64,000 nucleotides of DNA, from the NCBI GenBank assembly GCA_005765155.1, contig VCCP01000001.1, forward strand, positions 6,944,001 to 7,008,000, given 5' to 3'. This document shows positions 31,379-43,607 of this stretch, piece by piece (position 1 is the first letter of the stretch; each line of letters begins with the position of its first letter). Made by a program: the position numbers and the translations under genes. The notes beneath the pieces were generated by a model. The model was not told the DNA's origin. It did not search any database and was given only the letters and a program-made list of their open reading frames with translations. This DNA comes from Zelopaecilomyces penicillatus (lineage: Eukaryota; Ascomycota; Sordariomycetes; Hypocreales; Pseudodiploosporaceae).

Positions 31379-34300
31379 GTTGCCAAGTGTTGACGATGAT
31401 ATCAGTAAAGTGTAAAGAAATCTTGCCTCCAATGTCAACCCGGGTGTGCTGTTGATGAAGTTGACTTGTCGACGAAAGAGATATGGAAGTAAAAGGCGAG
31501 TTGAATAGATTGAACAAAGATGAGGTTGGTATAGATCCTATCTATCCCTAGATGATGGCTCGAGATGATTGATGTATAATGATTCTGATGCAAACTTCAA
31601 AACGATCCAGGTGGACAGCAGACGTTATATGTTTGTCGAGTACTCGGCAGTTGATGGTCTCCAACACACAATCAACAGATGCCGTTGGACGTGCGATCCC
31701 GGGAATCGAAAATAGAGATAGAAAATAAAAGAGGTCCGTGGGAGTCAAGACCTTTGCTGATCTTGGTCAAGACTTGCAAGCAGGCGTTGCGTCCGTTGGG
31801 AGGAGGGGGGAAGAAACCCGACAAACCCGCCAGAACAAGTATAACACGTAAAAAGAGTTGCAAGTAGAAAAGTGAACCCCTGACAAAAGACACAAAACTA
31901 AGACCTGGAGGATAGATGGATAGACAGGAGAAAGCAGACAGGGTCTTGAAGTTAACCATGCACCATGGTATATATGTAGGTGACAGGTGTGTGGGTTTGG
32001 GGGGGTGATGGAGATGGGGATGGGGGATAGTGCAGGGCAGGGGGGGGGGGGGGGGGGAGTGTGGATGAGCTTGCAAAATGTGGAAGCGCATGGCTATAGT
32101 GTCTGGGGAACCGGGAATGGGTTATGGCGAAGACCCTCACCAGGCCTGTGTATGTATGTGTGTGTGAGGAGGTCCTGTTAGGTAAGAAGCATAGATCAGT
32201 GTAGATGATAATGATGAGCTACCCATATTGAAGCCACAATGGAAATGTGAAAATGACAAAAACCCGAGCGCCGTAAAGTCTATTGAATCCAGAACGTATC
32301 TCACAATGTTGAACCTCGGCCGTGGCACTCAATAAAGGCCATATGCTGGAGAAGACAGGAGTCAGAGTCATTGTGGCAGAAAACGCCTTTTTTCTTCTTA
32401 ATCACAATCGGGGAAGAATCTCGGGGAATGATAAAAGACGTTGGATAGATGTAAACGGTTAGAGAAGTATGATTAATGGCTTCTTTGCGAATTCGAGGCT
32501 TGCCCTCCCAACTCAGAATTGGGACAGATGGGGTGTGTGTGTGAGTGTGCGAGTATGTTGTGGGACCAACCCAATTCAATCTGTCAGCCCAGGTGGGAAT
32601 CATAACAGGCAAGTAATAATCACCAAAGCAGGACAAGCTCCCCTTCCCAAATGAACTAGATCGCACACACTTCAAACCTGTAAACGGGAAAGTATAGTGT
32701 GTGTAAAGTCAAGTCGCCCGCCTTTCCCCCCCCATTGACTGACCGGCACCCCGGCCCAGATTTTAGAGTAGTGGAGTCCGTCGTGAGAGTGATCGCCATT
32801 CGAGTCGTGGTGCGCGGCCGGGGCGGGCGACTAACACACGTTCCCAAAGTGGCCTTGTTTTTTTTCCCTTGGGGCTGGGCTGGACTGGACTGGGCTTGTT
32901 TATTATATCCACTTATAAGATCGGAGTTCGCCAAATCAACACGGAGCAAATAACGAGAATAGTAAAATTGAGGGATAGCTCCAAACCGTGTCCATTGTTC
33001 AGCTGAGTGGGCGTGTGCCACTTGATAATGTCTTTTTTTCAAGATACCCTCGTGTTGTAAAAGGTAGGTAGTATAAGCTGCAGCTCTCGAGAAAGCTTCA
33101 GTCCAAAAGGTAAACCAGCGCCCATTTCTTCGACAAGAGTCATACCCCCTCGGTAGTAGCGGGTGGCTTTCGACAGTGGTGCTTCCAACATGGTGAAGAA
33201 AAGCATGTCTGCGGGGGTTGGGGTGGGCTCACCAAAAAAAAGAAAGGAAAGCAGAACCTCCCCCTCCCCTCACCCCTGATTTGTCTGTCTGTCTGTCTGT
33301 CTGTCGTGATCCCGATCAATTTGTAGCGTGGGCCCCAGGGGTGTCGGAGGCCGTTTTTGCCACGATGAAGCATCTGCCATGAGCGTTGGCTTGTTTTGTT
33401 TTGCTTTTCATTCGGCAAATCTTATTCCATCATTCCTTCGAATCTGGCACAGCAAATTAATCCCCGTGTGTGAGCAACCCTCTCACAAGTCAAAAGGCGC
33501 CGATGGATTGATGGTACACATGCTGACTATGGCCTAGAGCTGACCCGGCAGATGCATACCAACAGCATCTGTGTGTAACTGAACCGTTTAATCAACGTGC
33601 GTGCGTTGCGTCCTTCACTCACATAACGTTTGCCTGCTCTAGTATAGGTAATCCGGACACACGTCAAGCCGAGAAAGGAAACCTGCTGGGGCCCTGTCCA
33701 CAGACCTCTCTGACAGCTGGTATCCAAAATGCGGCGAGCGCGCGCTCTGAGGCAGAAGAAGAAGCGCATGAACCCTGGAACCCACAGACACCCTCTTGAG
33801 GGGAAGGGGGGGTTATCTCAATCACACACTTCCCCAAACCTGACATTATTACCTGCTGCTGTTACACCGTCAACGCAACGCCCTCTTAGCAGTGCCGGCG
33901 TGTAAGCCACCGTCTGTGCGAGTGGGCAGGCAGAAGGGGGGTTAGCGGCAGGTCGGGATCCTACTCCATACAAGGCCAAGCGGGCAGACCAGAACAACCA
34001 TCCAAACGCCATGACCCAGGTCTCACAAAATCCAAACGGTACAATGGCGCCCGCGCCGTTGGGTCGTTTTCCTTTTCTCTTTCTGTCTCTCTGTGTGTGT
34101 GTATGTGTGTGTCTGTGTCGGCTCTCTAATTATCGCGGTAGTAGCCGTTGAGAGAAGGCCGCTTGTCAACTTGTCATAATAGGTCGTCGTCTAGTGAAAG
34201 CCCACCCACCCTCTTCAGCCTGGCAAAGCACGCGGACATCACCACTTCTCTTTTTCAGCCCCATTTGCGCACCTATGTACAAGTATTTCATTAGCGAGAT

Positions 34301-36241
34301 TCGTTTTCCATTTCTGCTTGGCACAACTTCGTATGATAGACCACCACCACCACCAGCCATGAAACGTGCAAATGTGGCGCCAGCCCATTTTCCTTCAAGG
34401 ACGAAACTCCGAGAGGGGGAGCAAATGGCCCGCAGACGATATTAGGCCAAAAAAACGTGGCGTCCAAAAAACCGCCCAGTTGAGTAATAAAACCTGGGGG
34501 GGAAGTTTTGGTGTTTCTTTCTCGAAGCCCATAAAAAAAAGGAAAGAGGGCGAGACTAACGATATTTTGCACATCCTGTGGCTTGATTGCTGTCAACCAC
34601 CCTCGGCAGAGCAAACCTTCACAAGCTCCTGTCATGTGTCTTTTTTATTTTCTCATAGACCACTGTATGGGGAATGTGGATACCTAACCTGTGAAACTGA
34701 TATGGCGTTGGATGGGCAATTTTGTCTCGATAATGAGGAGGAGGAGAGCCGTGATGGTTTTGGAAGAGGAGAAGGGTTCCGGATCGGCAGTGCCTTGCAG
34801 CAAGACAGACAGGAAGACAGGCGGCTGTTAGGCCCGCGAGCCTCAACGTGCTGCACCAAACCCATGGATTTTGTCTGGATAGGTACGTACTGGCACCTAA
34901 GTAACCTAACAGCCTACAGCCCAGGGCATATGCACACACCTGCAGGTCAACAGTGCACTGTGTATAGGGCTATGGGTAGTGTATTACACTGATCACTGGC
35001 CACTGTAGCATTGGACGTGAGCCAACGGTGACAAGGTGACTGACCAACCCCCTCCCGCGAATCCGTCACACCGCCCACCACTGCTGCTCAACGGTCACCA
35101 TGCTTCACCTCTCCTCACCTCACTTCACCATGGATGTTATCTACACAACGTACCACAAAAGCTACCAATGCCCTATACCATGCTGTTTTGCTCAAAAACG
35201 TTGCTTACCTATCTATCTACCTCACCTCGTATTTTGATATGACAGGAGGTCTTTTCATCTCCCAGCTCCACAGTCCTTCAGCCTACGCCAATCCCAGCTA
35301 CTTCCTACATCCTAACGTCCAACAGTCTTTTTCTTTCTTCCGTCTTTTAAAAAAAAAACGTGCAAACACCCAAACCCGTCAAGAACCAAGAAAAGTGAGA
35401 CATTCTCAAGACATTACACACGCACTGACCCACCCCTGACCTAGCTATCGGGTTCACGGTTCGCCCCAAAAAAAACCAGGCCCCCCAGAAACATCACGCC
35501 TACCCTACCCTAGGTACGTTTTTTGATCGACGAATACGGCAATGCTCAAACAATCGGCACCAGCCATGGTCGTATTGGTCGCCAAACGCTTATTATACAT
35601 ACCCATCATTATATCCATCCGTGTAAAGTACTTTTTATACACGAACAAACACAAACAAACACGAATCAATCAGACAAAAATAAAGAAGCCATTGACTGTA
35701 TCGTCTCTAGTGTTTTGGTTCATCCCATCGGCACCTCTGCATTGACTGAAATGCCGTTCTGCGCTTAGAGCTCCCAGAATCTTATCTATCAACAGCCCTA
35801 GCCACTCCAATCACTGCATAAGGTATCTACCTACTTTAGTAGGTAACCTAACCCTCATGCTTGTCTCATACTATCATACTATTGCACTGGCTTTTTGTCT
35901 GCAAACTACTACTAACTACTAGATGGGGCTGCATATGCACACACGTACAACTTCCCAGAAAACACTTCGTGATGGTTCATCATGCTGCGAGACTTGCATC
36001 TTAGTGCCACATAATGAGAAAATAGCATCGTTGTCGCAAAAAAGGCATATGCAGGTATAGTCTCGCTTCGCATGCAGTATGTGAAGATAACTTTCTTTTT
36101 TGGGGATTTAAACTAGTCCGCCTAAAATATGACATACCAAGACCATGACGCGAGCATCATGGCCAGTGTAGCCTCGCAAATATCAACTCTGTTGTCAATA
36201 TGGTAATAATTACGATCCTCCCAATAGAGATGCACTGGCCA
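31379..36241. other. 4.9-kb gene-free upstream region of the receptor gene
   Basis: No supportable coding gene in six frames. It contains a run of about 18 G near 32040-32057, a TGTC tetranucleotide run near 33281-33304, GT-rich stretches near 32535-32555 and 34090-34115, and many CT- and CA-rich segments. It lies upstream of the receptor (reading minus) and downstream of the IleRS gene. It could be a long promoter, a long leader or an untranslated RNA; sequence alone does not decide. Confidence 0.5.
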
Positions 36242-39200
36242 TCAAAGCTTCATGAGGCGTAGCATCAATACCAAATTACCCAACACATGCTCCTCTTGCA
36301 TGATGAACCCATCTTCAGAAACCCCCTCCCCTAAACTCCCCACTTCCTCCAGCTTCCCGCGAAGCGATGTCTGGAACAGTTCCTCTCTCTCCGAGACCAG
36401 TGGAGCCATCTTAATTCCATCTGGGTTAGATAGCACAGCGTACTGCATGCAAACATCATCAGTCGGCACCAGCCCAGCCTTTTTGCGCAACCTCTGCACT
36501 CGATTAATCACATCTCGAGCCAACCCCTCCTCCATGAGCTTTGGGTGCGGCGCGGCATCGAGTAAAATGACCACATCTTCGTCAAATGCCGGCTCCCACT
36601 GGGGCCCGTGCCCACCGCCGATGCCATCTACCGACGACTCCATTTGCATCGTCCGCATAATGGACAAGTCATTTTCATCGAGTTCTATGCCATCGATTAC
36701 CATGCGCTTGTCGCGCTGGTACGCTCGGAGCTGCTCCTGGTCAAGGCCCGGGAGCGCCTTGCGGACAACCTGAACTTGCTTTTTCAGCTTCTTACCCAAC
36801 GTTGGCCAGTCTACTTTGGCTTCGAGCAGTATGCCATGGCGACTTTCGTCGGTGGTCAGGTCAATGTACCGCACATTTAGCTCTTCTTGGATGTAAGACT
36901 CAAGAGACTCTAGGTCTGACAAGTGATGAGAGTCGGCAATAACTACGAGAGTCAACAGTGGCGTTTTGAGCGATATGCTTCGCCGCTCACGCGCCGTCCG
37001 CCCAAGCTGGATCACCTTTTGCATCAAAGTGACCTTTCTTTCTATAACGGCGTCAAAGAATTCCCGCTGGACCGTCGGGAATGGAAGAAAGTGTACGCTT
37101 CTTGTGTCTTTCAAATTTGACAACCAATCCCCCAATTGTGGCTTCAGTAGCCCATAGATGTGCTCTGTGATGAACGGTGTGAATGGAGCTAATGCCCGAA
37201 CAATGGTGAACAAGACTAGGAGTAGTGTGTTGAGGGCCGCACTTGTGTCAGCTACACCCAGACCGGCAACACCTTTCAAGCGCTTACGATTGAAGCGAAT
37301 ATACCAGTTAGTGAGATCGTCAATGACCCGCAATAGTCGAGGCACAACAGTGTATAGTCGATAGCCTAAGATCGCAAGTCAGTCAATTTTGATGTGAGAA
37401 AGAGGAGGGAGCACAACCTACCCTGCATCTCTTCTTCCACGAAGCGGAGCAAACTCTGGCAATTGGCCAAGATCCATTTGTCCATGGTGTTTGTCAAAGT
37501 ATTCGCCCCAAATGAAGAGCTTGCCACAAAATCCTGCCCATGAGTCTTTTTGAACAAGGCCGCTTGTTCCGTGAAAAAGCGATAACTGTTCCACAAAGGG
37601 AGAAGCACCCGAGACACAATCTCCTTGACACCAGCTTCCTTGAATCGCATTGGCTCTGCTCTGACAACTGGTGAGTTGATGAGATAGAGACGTAGCGCAT
37701 CAGAACCATAAGAGTTGAAGATGCGGTCTGGAGCTGGGTAGTTTTTCAAGCTCTTTGACATTTTCTTGCCATCTTCTGCAAGGACCATGCCGTTGACAAT
37801 GACATTCTTAAAGGGTGATGTATTAAAGAGCTTGTTGCCGAGAACAGTTAGGGTATAGAACCATCCCCTCGTCTGATCCAGCCCTTCCGCAATGAAGTCG
37901 GCGGGGAAGTGGCCCGCATGAAATTCGTCGTGATTCTCAAACGGATAGTGAATCGATGCATATGGCATGCTTCCTGACTCAAACCTGTTTGCGTGTAAGC
38001 ATTAATGACACGGTTCTAGCTTCCCACCATTACGTTCAACCTACCAGCAGTCGAAAATCTCGTCGATTCTGCGAAGAACTCCTTTGCCTTGCTCCGAGGG
38101 GATGGTAATGTGGTCAATTTTATCTCGGTGAAGATCATCAATCGGCCCAACATATCCACTGAGATGCCGGAGCTCGTCGATACTGCCTACACAGACGACT
38201 TCCTCATAATCCTCGCTTACCCAGATTGGAATTGGCGTGCCCCAGTACCGGTTACGCGACACGTTCCAATCGTGAGCACCGGCAACCCAGTTCTGGAACC
38301 GCTTTTCCTTGACAAATGAAGGGACCCAATCTGTGGATTGCAGATTCTTGAGCATGTTTGGGATGGAATTATCCACCTTGATGAACCAAGATGAAATTGC
38401 TCTTCGGATCAGTTGTGTGTCTGACCTCCAGCAGAACTTATCTGTATGCATGATTTGGCTGTCAACGAGGAGCCGGCCAGTAAGCCGCAGATCTCTAAGA
38501 ATGGCCTTGTCTGCGACTTTGACATTCTGTCCGACGTAGTCAATGACCTCTGAGGTGAAGCGCCCTTGGTCATCAACTGGGCACGGGGGTAGTCGCTTGG
38601 GACCGATGAAACCTGCGGCCACTGCTGCATCGTAATCCTCCTGACCAAATGCTGGTGCTTGATGGACAAGTCCCGTGCCTTCTCCCTCCTCTACATAATC
38701 TGCCGCAATGACTTGGAAGCAATCTGAATACTTGGCCGCAAAGTATTGAAACATGGGCTCGTATTTCCACCCGACCATTTCCTTTCCTTTTAGCTTCCCC
38801 AAGAGCTTATAGCTCGCTTTTTTGGGGTCCTTGTAGAGCAGTGCCAACCCACTCTCCATGGTGATGTACTGTTTGCCCGAGTCCTCATCCAGTATCTCTA
38901 GGTACTCAAACTCTGGATGCACAGCAATGAACAGATTGGACGGCAATGTCCAGGGCGTCGTTGTCCAGATAATGAGAGATGTATTGGGTTTGCCAGGGAC
39001 CCCGGATAGAGGAAATGAGACCACGATGGCGGGATCTTGTGTCATCTTTTCATTCTGTTTGGATTCCATGTGGCTCAACGGGGTGCATAGAGCTGTGGAG
39101 TATGGCATGATCTGATAGGACCTATATACTTGATCTTTGTCGAAGAGCTGCTTAAATACCCACCAGCACGACTCCATAAATCGTGTGTCCAGTGCCTAGG

Positions 39201-39829
39201 TAGGTTTGTATGATCAGATCACTGAATTGGCAGGGAGGTGTAAACTGTAAACTGTACATGGCCAAAATAACATACCTTGTAGTCATTTTCCATGTCAACC
39301 CACCTCCCGAGCCGATTTATCACCGCCTTCCAGTCATCTGCGTACCGCATGACGATGGCTCGACACTCGGCATTATAATTCTCGATGCCGTATTTCATGA
39401 CAGCATCTTTGCCGGAAATGCCTAGCTTCTTGTCGATTTCATATTCAATGGGCAGACCGTGTGTATCCCATCCGAAGCGCCGGACCACATGATGTCCTTT
39501 CATTGACCAGTATCGCGGGATAATGTCTTTTATGGTTGATGTGAGAATATGGCCATAATGGGGAAGACCTAGAGCCCTTAATGATTAGAGATGAGTAGAA
39601 AAGTGAGATGAAATGGGTCATTCAATACCAGTTGCTGTGAAGAATATCGCAGTTAGTGAGAAATCCCTATTTGGGTGTATGATTCACGAGCTCCCTTACC
39701 AAAAGGCGGACCGTCGTAGAATGAGAAACGAGGACCATTTTCGGTCAATCGAAGCTGCGTCTCAAATGCATCAATCCTTTGCCAATGATGGAGAACATCC
39801 TCCTCAGCCTTTGGAAAATTCACACTCAT
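36242..39829 (-). CDS. ILS1: Isoleucyl-tRNA synthetase, cytoplasmic
   Basis: Charges tRNA-Ile in the cytosol. Exons: 39829-39700, 39634-39629, 39568-39276, 39195-38045, 37984-37422 and 37365-36242. The total is in frame, 1088 residues, close to the yeast enzyme. The second exon is only six bases; it supplies the residues that restore the conserved PPFATGLPHYGH sequence, with the HIGH-type motif at about residues 49-52. The editing domain is present (TTTPWTLPSN; GLVHQAPAFGQEDY), as are WFIKV, the RNRYWGTPIPIW segment, and KMSKS in KKMSKSLKNYP near residue 600. The anticodon-binding and C-terminal eukaryotic extension follow. There is no mitochondrial presequence, and MSVNFPKAEEDVL is a typical cytosolic start. 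Confidence 0.96.
39629..39634 (-). other. 6-nt microexon of the IleRS gene
   Basis: CAACTG is preceded by TTCACAG and followed by GTATTG. Flanking introns are 65 nt (39699-39635) and 60 nt (39628-39569). Inclusion gives PPF-A-T-G-LPHYGH, the form conserved in IleRS; skipping also keeps frame but deletes Ala-Thr just before the HIGH motif. Confidence 0.85.
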
Positions 39830-41083
39830 GTTGCGACAAGGTGCACGAGCATTTGGGACCGTCTATGAGTAGGTTCAATGCTGTCAGATCTGGAGAAGTA
39901 ACCGGAGATGGATCGTTGTCAGGTAGGGAGGCTTTTATATGATGAAATAATAGATGCCGCTTTAGGTGTGCATGTTGTGATGCCGTTTTTGGTGTGAGTC
40001 ACCAAAGCAACAGCGACTTCGGTCCATTGGTCATAAATGTATACAGACGGCAGAGCTGTCAGCCGCTTGTCGGCGCTTTCTCATGCTGATTTCTTCACAA
40101 ATATTTCAGCGTTTTGGTGCGAAGTGTCTGGCAATGCGAGGGTCTGACAGGCCAGTTGGCCGGCTGCGTGTGTTCATGGTCCAGCCGTCGCCTCACCTGC
40201 CGCTCCCACACGAACCTCTGCAGCAGCCTGCAACTCTCTGTACCAAAGCATATCATGGGGAAATCCACGTGCTTCACATGGCACTGACTGTAGCTGGCGG
40301 GTTACAGCTCTGAGCTGCTTCGTATGCTGAGAGCGTCCATCGCAAATGAGGTGTATCGACAGGAAAGACCTTGTCGGAGCGCCTGCTTTGAGTCTCGTCG
40401 AGAGGAATAGTTGAAGAGGCAAGTCTTGGTGTTTGCTGAACAACACCCATCACTGGATTGTGAGTAAAAGGAGACGGTTTTCGCTTTCCCGAAGACGTGT
40501 TGATGAGTCTCAACCGACAGGTAGCTCCTTCCGCTGATGAGCACACCGACGACACCGAGTCTTGTGCCTGCCCAGGAACCTCCAGCGAAGAATAAACCAG
40601 GGCACAAACAATTTGCAACAACCCCAGATCGAAACTCTCTTCTTACCTACTACATTGACCAAGTTCCCGACTTGTTGCAAATTTCGTTACCATCCGCTGA
40701 TCATTATCACCAATCTGACAACGTCATCGCTCGCCACGTCTTGTTGCTCAATTATCGCTTTCTCCTTGCTTTGTCTGATTCCAAAATTGTTGCAGAAGCC
40801 CCGACAGGTGATCCGACCTTGTCTCGTCTAGCTCTGCAAGGAAATGCACATTGTTGCTGGTGTTTACCCTGCTATCGACTACCATTCTACCGTTGGCTGT
40901 CTTTCTTCAGAACGAGCAAGCCATAGCAGTGTGATATACACAGACTTCTCCAACACTCCCCAAAGATCTGGCTAGCAGAACTAAAGTTCACGCACACACA
41001 AAAGACCTGGCTCCTCAAAAGCACTCAACAAAGCATGTCGAGCCACTCTATAAAGGACTGCCAGACGGGCCCATCAAAGAAAG
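39830..41083. other. IleRS promoter region with weak open frames
   Basis: The frame 40537-40926 (+) opens with ATG and runs 129 codons, starting MSTPTTPSLVPAQEPP, but has no recognisable fold and odd composition. I leave it as a possible 5' exon or leader of a small plus-strand gene near 41.0-41.3 kb. Confidence 0.3.
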
Positions 41084-41308
41084 ATGGCTCCCAGTCTCGA
41101 CGCGGAACCAGATCCACACGCGATGCCGAAAAGAACACCTCCCAGGGTGCCAGTGCCAAACGAGCACGGTCAACGGGGACAGCCCGATCAGTGGCCACAA
41201 GTACACGCTCAAAAAAGTCAAAGTCGCGGAGGAACTCGAAGCAACCCAGGCACCGATTTGGACTATGGTCGTGTTTCACTTGAAGCTACTGTGCTGAGAG
41301 AAGACTGA
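41084..41308 (+). CDS. Possible small hydrophilic protein (74 aa)
   Basis: An ATG at 41084 opens 74 codons, Pro-rich then charged, ending in TDLDYGRVSLEATVLRED. The composition (MPKRTPPRVPVPNEHGQRG) looks like a small conserved hydrophilic fungal protein, but I cannot name it. The same DNA is also open in a second plus frame to 41294 (GHKYTLKKVKVAEELEATQ and on, without ATG) and on the minus strand (41279-41025, with ATG). Only one of the three is likely to be real, and I cannot tell which with certainty. Confidence 0.35.
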   Translation: MAPSLDAEPDPHAMPKRTPPRVPVPNEHGQRGQPDQWPQVHAQKSQSRGGTRSNPGTDLDYGRVSLEATVLRED

Positions 41309-43607
41309 TGAAAAGAGGGAGCGAGTGGGCCGGTAAAGAACAACGACACCCTATGTCAGAAGGATGCTGCCGCGGAATTATTGTTATTGCCATGAGTTAA
41401 TTTCCAAAGATTAGAGTAGTATCTGCTATACCCATGATGCAACCAATAGATTGAGTTTAAATGATCATTTGTGCGTTTTTGTAGAAGTTGAACGTCTCAT
41501 TACTGACATGATGACCAGTATCTATCTGGTTACTATTACCTTGCACAAATGCTACCTAGTAGTTTGGATGCTATTGTCGTTGTCTTTTTCTCAGGTGTTG
41601 ATGACGATCCCGCGCCCCACTCCCATGATGATGCATCCAGGATGCATGCACTGGAATGCATGCAGGTCAAGATGAAAACGGCCACATTTGACCGGACGAA
41701 TGCATGTGCAAGCAAGGCCGGATTGGGGGTAAGTTATGCACGGCCTTTGATGATCTTGTTTATGCAATTACCTCAACCATGGCTGTGTATTTGTCCTCTT
41801 TTCTCTTGTTTCTTGACATGGGCTTGGTAAGGTAGGTACTGTAAGGTTAGCCTAGACGTCATTATGTATATGGATCTGCAAATAATGTAGCGATAATTTA
41901 GGAGTAATCTACCTATTCAAGTACTGCAGATGTTTGGACTTGTGTAGATTGAGCGTCATGTGAAAGATTTAATTAATATAACGCAAGTCACACAACACAC
42001 TTGATACATTGCCCTCCATGGTCTCTCATAGGCTCCAATAAAAGTCCCCCACTCCAAGATGATGCCATGTTCCTTTGTAGCGACATTTTCCCCTCTTCAC
42101 ATAAATCTGTAATATATTCATACCCCCTCCTTTTCTACTCATTTCTCGTTAACGTTCAACAATCACGCATCTCTCCTCCACCCATAACCAACATGATCTA
42201 GAAATGTAATTTACTTCCCTGGTGTTCTCGTAGTTGGCCCACACTGTACACAGTGAATGTACATACATTGATCTCATGAAGATCATCCAAACCACCCCAG
42301 GCCTTGTTTTTCTCTGCCGTTTCACTGCATCAAGGCCCCTCCCCCCAACGGCCCCTCTTGCTTTCTTCCCCGTCGGCAGGGCTAAATAAGAGGGGAGTGG
42401 GGATGAAGATGGAAGATGGAGATGGGGGCGGGTCCTCATGATATGGTGGGCTGGACTGGGAGTGATTAAAATACAAGAAAATGAATGCTCCTTGCAATGC
42501 AATAATTCACCAATGCAGTAGAAAACACTGATTGATTGCTGCCCCTCAATGCCTCATAAAAACCGTAAGCAGAATGGTAATTATCGTACTGTACACCCTA
42601 GATTGGTATGTCGCAATGCGAAAGCGAGCGTCTTTTAAAAAAGCATCACATGCAGCAACCACACCAAAACCAAAACCCCACACTAGATGCTACGCTCTAC
42701 ACTCACACAACATCACAACGACGCCACTGATGGCACCTGTGTACCTGTACTTACCAGTCATCCCACACATATTCTCACTGGTCCGCTGTAGTCACTACCA
42801 CCACCCATCACGACTTTGCTAGCCGGGCTGAGGGCAAAGGGTCGGTCCGTTTCCCCCCCCCTCCATCGCGGGAGCTTAATTAGCCAAGATGGACTGTCGA
42901 CACCAACGCCACCAAGTGCATTGCGTTAGTTGGTTGGTGGGTTGGTTGGGTGTTCATGGCACCGACTCTTACCTCGGATCAGATAAACAACGGGATCTAA
43001 CTACGATCAGCTACTACTAATAAGTCGCTACTAGGAGCATCAAATAGTAAGCTGTAGGATCAGCCATTAAACACCCCATGTGAACCCATAAGCCGATCAG
43101 AAATCCCCTAAATTCAATCAATCTCCAATATGATCCAAAAGAAAAAAGAACTCCAAAAAATATCTTGAGAGCATCCAAAAATACCCGGAGCTGCCAGGGA
43201 CAAATCTCTGCGCTCAACAAAAACTGGCTCATCTCTCCAACCTGGGAGAATGGCATCGGTGACGGACAGACGTGACTACAATACAATAAGCGTACAGCGA
43301 GCGTTCAAACGACAGGGTATCGCGCTTTTCCCCTTCCCCCTTTCCTCCTCGTTTTTTTTCCCTTTGCCAACGGCCAAGACTGACTGACTGACTGGTTGAC
43401 TGATACCGACTGGGGCGGTTGGATCACAACGCTCGTGAGCGTTAGACCCGTTCTTCACTCCCTGTTATTCGAGTTTCGACACACACACAATGTGCTGAGG
43501 CGACGCGATGGTCCGACTGTTCGACCCAAGTATGAAGCATAAACGTAAAAAAAAAAAAAAAAACCCCTAGGAAGCAAGCATAAAGTAGAAGTGCAGAATG
43601 AAGAAAT
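41309..43607. other. Intergenic, no gene seen
   Basis: No supported gene. Contains an A17 run at 43547-43563 close to the 3' end of the coiled-coil gene and a TGAC-type short repeat near 43381-43400. Confidence 0.5.

Noticed and set aside
32039..32057. G18 run as a regulatory or recombination element
   Set aside because: Single homopolymers of this size are common and also error-prone in sequencing; nothing around it supports a function.
34366..34992. 208-codon plus-strand open frame in the receptor upstream region
   Set aside because: Starts at a GTG, has no motif or fold-like pattern, and lies in repeat-rich intergenic DNA.
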